Source: Planctomycetota bacterium
GTDB lineage: Bacteria; Planctomycetota; GCA-002687715; DRQF01
Assembly: GCA_020639295.1 (NCBI GenBank)
Contig: JACKGY010000010.1
Coordinates: 1 to 64,000 of the forward strand
Length of the DNA stretch: 64,000 nt
Direction of reading: 5' to 3'
The stretch's first letter is position 1. Each line of letters starts with the position of its first letter. Both the position numbers and the translations under genes were made by a program. The notes under the pieces were generated by a model, which saw only the letters and a list, made by a program, of their open reading frames with translations, did no database searches and was not told the origin of the DNA. Below, piece by piece: positions 41,515-50,728 of the stretch.

Positions 41515-43247
41515 CGGCGGAGCCTCAGCAGTTCGTCGAGCACGCGGCGACCGGCCTCGAGCCGTTCGGCGAGGACGATCTCCAGGATCAGGCGCCAGTC
41601 GTCGGCGCCGCCGTCACGCCATTCGCGCAGGGCGATGATCTCGAGGTCGGCATCGGGCGCCGCGAGCCGATCGCGATCGAGGCCGTAGTCCTCGGCGAGT
41701 TCGGCGACCAGCGCCCGCAGCCTCTCGGCGCGCGCGGGCGCGCCCTCCGGGTCGGCGAGGCGTAGATGCTCCTCGATTCGCCCCGGGGCGAGCGCCGAGC
41801 GCATGCTCGGCACCGGCTGCTGGCCGCGCGCCAGGGAACGGGTGATGCCGTCGAGGTCGCGGGCCTCGACCGGCAGGTGCCAGGTGCGTTCGGCGGTCGC
41901 GCTCAGGACCACGCTCTCGGCGAGCAGGCGCTCCACCGCGGTCGGGGCCGCCCGGTGGCGGTCGCCGGCCGCGGCGGCCTGGCGCTTCAGCCGATAGGGC
42001 AGGCGCGAGTCGAGGAAGACCAGGAGCAGGCGGCGGCCGTCGCGACGGAGAAGCTTGTTGGTCTGACCGAGCTCGCGGAAGAGCTCGCGCAGGACCTGCT
42101 CGGGCTGGCGTGGAGCCACGGCCGCGGCGAAGCGGGCTTCCAGGCCGGTGGGCGGATCGGCGGGATCGAAGCGGGCCGTGGCCAGCAGGGCCTCGTCGCC
42201 GTGGAAGGGGTCGCCGATCGCGTCCACGAGGAGCAGCGGGCCCCGGTGCCGGAACAGGCTCGGCGTGCCGAGGTCGGAGCTGGGTTCGCTCTGCTGTGGC
42301 TCCTGGCGGACGAGGGGTCGGCCGAAGACCTGCGCGGCCGCGCGCTTCTTCAGGTCGCGATAGCCGTCCATGCTCCGGCCCCAGGCGCGACCGAGGAGAC
42401 GCAGGGCCTTGTCGTCGGCGGCGGCCAGCGCGGCCCGGTCGCCGATGCCGGCGGCGACCAGCGCCCGCTTCTCCGGGCGCCGGCATCCGGGGATCAGGCT
42501 CAGGTCGTCCTCCTCCTGGGCGCGGCGGGCGCAGTGCTCCTGCCAGTGACAGAAGCGACAGGAGGAGTCGAGGTGGAAGAAGACGCGCTCGGGCTCGAGG
42601 AACTCGTGGATCTCCTCCTCGAGGAAGTGGCGCAGGGTCCACTCCAGGTCCTCGAGCGCGAAGTCCTCGCGGCTGCCGTCGCCGGTGACGATGAAGCCGG
42701 TGTCGGGACGGCGCCCCTGCCGCCGGGCCAGGATCGCCGAGTAGAAGGCGACCTGCATCCGCTGGCCGAAGCGGGCATGACGACTCGACTTGACGTCGCC
42801 GACCCGGTAGCCCCAGGCGCCCAGTTCGGTGCCGACGTCGTCGACCCGTTCGAGCAGGTCGGTCTCGCCGCGGAAGCAGAGCGAGCTCGGGCCCCTGCCT
42901 AGACCTGGACGGTGGACCTCGACCTCGCCTTCCTCGGTGGCGAGGAAGCCGTGCAGGATGTAGCGCGGTCCGGCGCGCATCGCGTCGAGCGTGGCCGCGA
43001 TCCGGCGGGCGATGTCCTCCTGGTGGTCGAGCGTCTCGTCACGGGCGATCTCGACCCAATCGTCGGGATGCCGGCTCTTCAGCTCGGCGAACACCCGCGC
43101 CTCGTGACGGTTGCCGCGCTCCATCAGGTAGCGGCCGGTCGGCCCGGGCGCGCTGCGTTCCCGGCGATCCCCGAAGAGATCGAGATGGACCCGGTACGAA
43201 CAGGGGTGGCTGAAGTGGTTGTAGATCGTGTTGCCGGTGACGACCAT
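41511..43247 (-). CDS. TM0106-like RecB-family nuclease
   Basis: The protein has 578 residues from ATG 43247; GTG 43250 and TTG 43256 are in frame upstream. The N-terminal nuclease has C16 in HPCSYR, FRGETDLLE, GDVKSS as the D-x-K pair, and QMQVAFYSAIL-like motif (here QRMQVAFYSAIL). Three more cysteines (CRFCHWQEHC) near 245 complete a Cas4-like Fe-S set. The C-terminal 200 residues include LLLVDAIGDPFHGDE, the RNase H-like domain of TM0106-type proteins. It should cut or resect DNA. It leads a three-gene overlapping operon; the stop/start overlap is ATGA. Confidence 0.85.
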   Translation of the reverse strand: MVVTGNTIYNHFSHPCSYRVHLDLFGDRRERSAPGPTGRYLMERGNRHEARVFAELKSRHPDDWVEIARDETLDHQEDIARRIAATLDAMRAGPRYILHGFLATEEGEVEVHRPGLGRGPSSLCFRGETDLLERVDDVGTELGAWGYRVGDVKSSRHARFGQRMQVAFYSAILARRQGRRPDTGFIVTGDGSREDFALEDLEWTLRHFLEEEIHEFLEPERVFFHLDSSCRFCHWQEHCARRAQEEDDLSLIPGCRRPEKRALVAAGIGDRAALAAADDKALRLLGRAWGRSMDGYRDLKKRAAAQVFGRPLVRQEPQQSEPSSDLGTPSLFRHRGPLLLVDAIGDPFHGDEALLATARFDPADPPTGLEARFAAAVAPRQPEQVLRELFRELGQTNKLLRRDGRRLLLVFLDSRLPYRLKRQAAAAGDRHRAAPTAVERLLAESVVLSATAERTWHLPVEARDLDGITRSLARGQQPVPSMRSALAPGRIEEHLRLADPEGAPARAERLRALVAELAEDYGLDRDRLAAPDADLEIIALREWRDGGADDWRLILEIVLAERLEAGRRVLDELLRLRR

Positions 43248-43252
43248 CACGC

Positions 43253-43771
43253 TCAACGGTCGGCGGCGACCGAGGTGTGGTCGTGGACGATCAGCCAGCC
43301 CTCGGGAAAGCGGCGGAAGATGAGCGTGAACAGGCCGACCTGGTCCTCCTCGCGTTCCACCAGCCGGTAGCGCCCGAGGACCCAGGCCCCGTCGGCGCCG
43401 ATCGGCCGGATCTCCAGGTCGTGGAAGTAGAGCTGGCCCATGTCGCCGGGGCGGTAGGAACGCTCATAGGCGGCCAGGGTCTCGGCGAAGCCCCGGCGCA
43501 CCCGGGCGCCGCTGGTGAAGACGAGGTCCGGCGACTCCCAGTAGCCGGCCATGAAGCCGGGGATGTCGCCCGCGTTCCAGGCCGCCTGCTGGTTCATCAT
43601 CAGGTCGCGGATCTCGCGGGCGAGCGCCCCCATGTCCACGGCGGCATCCATCGGCGGGGCGATCGGCGCCGCCGGCGGTTCGGTCGCGGATTCCGGGACC
43701 GGTTCGGGCGCGTGGGCGCAGGCCCCCAGGACGAGGGCCACCACCAGGAGGGGCAGGAATCGACAGCGCAT
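43253..43771 (-). CDS. Lipoprotein with SnoaL/NTF2-like (DUF4440) domain
   Basis: The protein has 172 residues. The start MRCRFLPLLVVALVLGAC gives a signal with lipobox; the longer frame upstream overlaps the divergent protease gene. The C-terminal 120 residues are a single NTF2-like fold: MMNQQAAWNAGDIPGFMAGYWESPDLVF, then ERSYRPGDMGQLYF and GLFTLIFRRFPEGWLIVHDHTS. Such domains bind or isomerise small substrates. It lies 5 nt upstream of the nuclease gene, so the operon may start here, though function does not obviously connect. Confidence 0.75.
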   Translation of the reverse strand: MRCRFLPLLVVALVLGACAHAPEPVPESATEPPAAPIAPPMDAAVDMGALAREIRDLMMNQQAAWNAGDIPGFMAGYWESPDLVFTSGARVRRGFAETLAAYERSYRPGDMGQLYFHDLEIRPIGADGAWVLGRYRLVEREEDQVGLFTLIFRRFPEGWLIVHDHTSVAADR

Positions 43772-43903
43772 GGCGGGATGATAACCCCCGCGGGGGGCGT
43801 TCCGGTCCGGGCCTCGGCGGTGGGGCCGGCCGGGATTTTCTCTTTCACTTCGGCGCCGCTTCGTGATTAGGATGTCCCGATCTACGGAAACCGGAGACCT
43901 CGC

Positions 43904-45598
43904 ATGGCCCGAGTCCGCGGCATCCTGATCCTGACGCTGATCCTCCTCCTGCCGACCCTGGCCCTGGCGGAGAACGGGAAACCCGATCGGCGCCGCGAGA
44001 CCGACCCGAAGCTCCTCCAGGAACAGCTCCGCCGCACCGCCGACCGGATCGCCGTCGCCACCGTGCGGGTCGACACCCCGGAAGGCATGGGTTCGGGCAC
44101 GATCCTCGATCTCGAGGGCCACATCCTCACCAGCGCTCACGTGGTCGAGGACGCCAGCTCGGTCACCGTCACCCTGAACGACGGCCGTCGTTACGAGGCC
44201 CGCGTGCTCGGCATCAACGGCGCCGGCGATCTGGCTCTCCTGGACATCGACGCCGAGGGCCTCCATCCGATCGAGCTGGGCGATTCCGACAAGATCAGCC
44301 CGAGCCAGTGGGTGGTCGCCGCCGGGCACCCGGTCTCGGCCTTCGACGACTTCCAGCCCACCATCTCATTGGGCATGGTGCGCCGGGTCGACGGCGTGAT
44401 CCGCGCCGACCGGCGCAAGGTGTTCTACTCGGCGATCGTCTCGGACGTGCCGCTCTCGCCCGGCTCCAGCGGCGGCGGCCTCTACGACATCGACGGCCGG
44501 CTGATCGCGGTCAACGCCGCGGTCACCCGCGACGAGCGCGGCGCCTTCTCGGTCCGGATCTCCGAGTACAAGCAGGACGCCGGTCGCCTCCTCGACGGCG
44601 AGCGCTTCGACCGTCGCGCCGAGCGGCTGCGCAGCGCGCCGGAGGACGAGACCGAGGGCCCGAACAGGCGCAACGACTGGTTCGCCAGCCAGTTCGGCGG
44701 CAAGGGCAAGCAGCTCGGCCGGCGGCAGGTGGAGCTGAGCCGGGGCCGGGAGTCCTTCTCGGGCATTGTGGTCTCGCCCGCGGGCGAGATCCTGGCGCCG
44801 GCCCGTTTCCTCGGCGACCTGGAGCCGGGCGACATGATCGCCGGCTTCGTCGGCGACGAGGAGGTCCTGGTCAGCTACGTCGGTTCCGATCTGACCAACG
44901 GCGTGGCCCTGCTGCGCCTGCCGGAGGGCGAGCCGCGTGACCACTTCGACCTCGCGCGGGCCGCCGCCCGCGAGCCCTGCCGGGGCGACCTCGCCCTGGC
45001 CCTCCGGGGCGAACAGGTGGTCGGCGGGATCGTCGCCGCCGCCCGACGCGTCCCGCCCCTCGTCCTCACCGACGAGGTCTACTACCCGAACGTCATCCAG
45101 GTCGACCTCCGGTTGTTCCGCTCCGAGCGGGGCGCGCCGGTCCTCGACATCGAGGGCGGCCTGCTCGGCATGGTGGTCCAGCATCGGCTGCTGGAGCGTC
45201 GCGCCGCGGCCTCGCCCTACGGCGCCTTCCTCCTCCCGCCCAGCCTCCTGCTCGAGAGTCACCGGCTGATCGCCCGAGGCGAGGGTCGGGGCGAGCGTCC
45301 GGTCGGCTTCCTGGGGGTGATGCTCGAGGACATGACCGAGAGCGCCAAGGCCGGCCTCGCGCTGGAGGAGGGGGTCGAGGTGGTCCTGGTCGAGCGCGGG
45401 ATGCCGGCCTGGCGGGCGGGCATCCGCCGGGGCGACGTCATCCTTGCCATCGGCGGCACCAAGGTGGGCTCCCGCGGCGAGGCCATCGGACGCATCGCCG
45501 GCTATCGCCGGGGCGACCGGGTCCGGGTGGCCCTGCGCCGGGCGAACCAGAGCCTCGACGTCGAGGTGGAAATGGCCCAGCGCTCCGACGTCGACTGA
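43904..45598 (+). CDS. Secreted trypsin-like (S1C/HtrA-type) protease with degenerate second domain and PDZ
   Basis: The protein has 564 residues. Signal peptide 1-22 (cleavage after ALA). First domain: catalytic H79 (TSAHVVE), D109 (GDLALL) and S189 in GSSGGGL. A second segment of about 190 residues (about 255-440) repeats a protease-like beta pattern (ILAPARFLGDLE, then GDLALALRGEQVVGG) but has no H/D/S set. The C-terminal PDZ (about 440-550) has FLGVML and AGIRRGDVILAIGG. HtrA-type proteins cut misfolded periplasmic proteins. The doubled layout, with a non-catalytic copy, is unusual. Confidence 0.8.
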   Translation: MARVRGILILTLILLLPTLALAENGKPDRRRETDPKLLQEQLRRTADRIAVATVRVDTPEGMGSGTILDLEGHILTSAHVVEDASSVTVTLNDGRRYEARVLGINGAGDLALLDIDAEGLHPIELGDSDKISPSQWVVAAGHPVSAFDDFQPTISLGMVRRVDGVIRADRRKVFYSAIVSDVPLSPGSSGGGLYDIDGRLIAVNAAVTRDERGAFSVRISEYKQDAGRLLDGERFDRRAERLRSAPEDETEGPNRRNDWFASQFGGKGKQLGRRQVELSRGRESFSGIVVSPAGEILAPARFLGDLEPGDMIAGFVGDEEVLVSYVGSDLTNGVALLRLPEGEPRDHFDLARAAAREPCRGDLALALRGEQVVGGIVAAARRVPPLVLTDEVYYPNVIQVDLRLFRSERGAPVLDIEGGLLGMVVQHRLLERRAAASPYGAFLLPPSLLLESHRLIARGEGRGERPVGFLGVMLEDMTESAKAGLALEEGVEVVLVERGMPAWRAGIRRGDVILAIGGTKVGSRGEAIGRIAGYRRGDRVRVALRRANQSLDVEVEMAQRSDVD

Positions 45599-45622
45599 GG
45601 CGGCTCCGGTCTCGATCCGGGG

Positions 45623-45643
45623 CTGGCCCAAGGCCGGGCTTTT
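45623..45643 (+). terminator. Probable terminator after the protease gene
   Basis: CTGGCC (45623-45628) pairs with GGCCGG (45632-45637, one G-U) and is followed by GC and TTTT at 45640-45643. Confidence 0.5.
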
Positions 45644-45794
45644 CTCCGCAACGTCTCCGGCCCGGCGGGGTTCCAGGAGGCGTGAGGTTCTGCCCCTTTA
45701 GCGACGGGCCTCACGGACCTTAGACTGGGCGCCGATCCCGTCGACCGCGCATGCTGCGCCGGCTCGGGCCGCCCGGTTCCCGGAGTTTGCCGAC

Positions 45795-46631
45795 ATGAAG
45801 CCCATCGTCAGTTACGCCCTGATCTTCGTGGTCTCGCTCGCGCTGTCCGTCCTCGTGCACCGGTTCAGCGCGGGTGGCGAGGACGATCAGGCCCTGGCCG
45901 GCGGCCTGCGCTATTCGAAGGACGACATCGCCCGGCTGGTCGAACACGAGTTCGCCGAGCAGCGCCAGCTCGCCATGCTGGACGAGGACAACGGCCGCAG
46001 CCTCCTCCTCGGCCCGCTCGAGCGTGAGTTCCAGGACCTTCATCAACGCCAGGAGGCGCTGTTGACGAAGATCGACGAGCTCATGAACCACAACCCCCTG
46101 GCCGCGCTCGAGGGGAAGGATCTGAAGATCCCGGCGATCGGCGAGATCGAGGAGATCGTGGCGACGCAGGTCCGCGACAAGCGTGATCGCGACGTCCGCG
46201 AGGATCGCGAGCGCCGTGAACTGGCCCGCAAGGAGCGCGAGGCCACGCGTCGCGTCGAGCTGGAGAAGAACCTCACCGACAAGCTTCGCCTGGTCGGCGA
46301 CCAGCCGGCCCGGGTGATGGCGGTGATCGACGGCATCGAGGCCAAGCGCAACAAGTTCTTCGAGGACATGCGCACCGCGCGCGAGAGCGGCACCGAGGTC
46401 CAGTTCGATTTCCAGACCATGCGTGATTCCATGGTCAAGATGCAGGAGTCGATCGACACCGACGTCAAGGCGATCCTGAACCCCGACCAGGCCGATCTCT
46501 ACGAGACCTACAAGAAGGAGAATCCCTTCACCTTCGGCGGTCCCGGCGGCATGCGCGGAGCCTTCCGCGGCCGTGACGGTGGCGGTGGTGGCGGCGCCGG
46601 AAGCGGCTTCGGCCGGGGGGGCCAGCGATGA
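45795..46631 (+). CDS. Membrane-anchored coiled-coil protein
   Basis: The protein has 278 residues. An N-terminal membrane segment (YALIFVVSLALSVLVH) is followed by about 200 residues of charged coiled coil with RDKRDRDVREDRERRELARK near residue 140 and IDTDVKAILNPDQADLYE, then a glycine/arginine-rich tail (GGPGGMRGAFRGRDGG). The segment before the tail resembles the Spy/LTXXQ-type ending 'ILNPDQ...'. It overlaps the next gene by ATGA, so the two proteins are probably partners in the periplasm. Confidence 0.65.
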   Translation: MKPIVSYALIFVVSLALSVLVHRFSAGGEDDQALAGGLRYSKDDIARLVEHEFAEQRQLAMLDEDNGRSLLLGPLEREFQDLHQRQEALLTKIDELMNHNPLAALEGKDLKIPAIGEIEEIVATQVRDKRDRDVREDRERRELARKEREATRRVELEKNLTDKLRLVGDQPARVMAVIDGIEAKRNKFFEDMRTARESGTEVQFDFQTMRDSMVKMQESIDTDVKAILNPDQADLYETYKKENPFTFGGPGGMRGAFRGRDGGGGGGAGSGFGRGGQR

Positions 46632-47743
46632 AACTCCTGCCCCTCGCCCTGGTCCTGGTCACGGCGATGTTCGGCGGCCGGCTGATCGGCCTCGGCTGGG
46701 CCGGGAGCGACGACGGCGCCGGCGGGCAGGCGCCCTCGGCGGCCGAGCGGGAGGAGTTCCAGGCCCTCGCCACCGACGAGGCCCGCCGGCAGATCGACGA
46801 CTACTTCGCCCGGCGGCGGGACCGGCTGCAGGAGGAGACCACCGGTCTCGATCGGGCCCGCGCCGAGGCGCTGGCCGACGCCCGCACCCGCGTCGAGACC
46901 CTGCGCGGGATCCTGGAACGGAGCGAGGATGCCTTCGGCACCCTGAGCTCGACCCTGGCCGAGGACCGCAGCCCGGGCGAGCTCGTGGTCGCCTGGGCCA
47001 CCAACCGGGTCCTGGCCGACGATCTGGCCATGGGGCGCACCCTGATCACCGGCCGGGAGGAGGAGACGCGCCGCGAGGGCCTCCGGCACCTCGCCAAGGC
47101 GGCCGCGGCCGGCAACCGCGAGGCGATCGAACTGCTGATGGGCCTGTTCGGCGACCCGGAACCGGGGATCGCCCAGGAGGCGCTGCGTCTGGCGGCCGGT
47201 CTGGCCCGGCGGGACGACCCCGAGACCAGGAAGCTGATCGCCGACAGCGGCCTCGAATCGCGCCTGGTGGCGATGCTGCCCGGGCTCGAAGGCATGGCGC
47301 AGCGACGGGTACTGGAGGCCTTGACCGCCCAGGGCAACGCGGCCGCCACCACGGTCTGGCGTCAGATCTACAACGACGACACCGCGCGCGGCCGCGACCA
47401 GGTCAGCGCCGCGCGGGCCCTGAAGGAACTGGGGAGCCCGGGCGAATACGACCAGCTCCTGCTCCAGCTCGAATACGATCTCGCCGCCGATGACCGTCGG
47501 ACCTTCCGCAGCGCGCTGAACGACATCCGCCGGCTCGGCGGTGACGACGCCAAGGCCGCCCTGCAGCGGGCCCTCGATGCGGCTCCCGAGGGCCGCGACG
47601 CCGATTCGCTTCGCCGGGCGATCGAGAACTTCGACGTCGAGGAACGGCGGGGCGGCGGGCGCTTCGGCGACTTCGGACCGCCCGATCCGGGCAGCTTCTT
47701 CGGGGGCGGCGCCAGCGACCGGCGCGTTCGCCGCCAGAACTGA
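46628..47743 (+). CDS. Exported HEAT-like repeat protein
   Basis: The protein has 371 residues. The signal or anchor is MKLLPLALVLVTAMFGG. Residues 40-110 form a helical coiled region, then several repeats of about 30 residues (EAIELLMGLFGDPEPGIAQEALRLAAGLA; LEALTAQGNAAATTVWRQI; ARALKELGSPGEYDQLLLQLE) of HEAT/PBS type. The C-terminus is glycine-rich (GGGRFGDFGPPDPGSFFGGG), like that of its upstream partner. It is translationally coupled to the coiled-coil protein; a binding platform is likely. Confidence 0.65.
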   Translation: MKLLPLALVLVTAMFGGRLIGLGWAGSDDGAGGQAPSAAEREEFQALATDEARRQIDDYFARRRDRLQEETTGLDRARAEALADARTRVETLRGILERSEDAFGTLSSTLAEDRSPGELVVAWATNRVLADDLAMGRTLITGREEETRREGLRHLAKAAAAGNREAIELLMGLFGDPEPGIAQEALRLAAGLARRDDPETRKLIADSGLESRLVAMLPGLEGMAQRRVLEALTAQGNAAATTVWRQIYNDDTARGRDQVSAARALKELGSPGEYDQLLLQLEYDLAADDRRTFRSALNDIRRLGGDDAKAALQRALDAAPEGRDADSLRRAIENFDVEERRGGGRFGDFGPPDPGSFFGGGASDRRVRRQN

Positions 47744-47775
47744 TGACGGTCGGGGCCTGGGCCCCGCCGACCGGG

Positions 47776-47811
47776 AAGGCGCCAGACCCCCGTCTTTGGG
47801 TCTGGCGCCTT
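47776..47811 (+). terminator. Rho-independent-like terminator before alaS
   Basis: AAGGCGCCAGACCC (47776-47789) and GGGTCTGGCGCCTT (47798-47811) make a perfect 14-bp stem with an 8-nt loop. It separates the coiled-coil/HEAT pair from alaS. Confidence 0.8.
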
Positions 47812-47891
47812 CTGCGTTAGCGTCAGCGCCACGGCGGCCCGAGGACCCGATCGTCACGGTCCCGGCCCACGAATCCCGGAGTGCCCAGACC

Positions 47892-50549
<2,658 letters not shown>

Positions 50550-50680
50550 GCGTGGCGCGGCAGCGGGTCGCGCCCGGCGAAAGACCGGGAATCGGGTTGA
50601 CCCCCGCGGCCATCGGCGCTCAAATCGGGGCCGTTCGGTACTCGCAGACCGGACGTCCTGTAGGTGGACGATGATGATGG

Positions 50681-50712
50681 CGGCTGCGGCTCGTTCGAGT
50701 CGCAGCCGTTTC
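50681..50712 (+). terminator. Terminator between alaS and the sulfatase-like gene
   Basis: CGGCTGCGGCTCG (50681-50693) pairs with CGAGTCGCAGCCG (50696-50708), 13 pairs with one G-U, followed by TTTCC. It lies 130 nt after the alaS stop and just before the GAGGAG of the next gene. Confidence 0.65.
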
Positions 50713-50728
50713 CGTTCGAGGAGCGACC

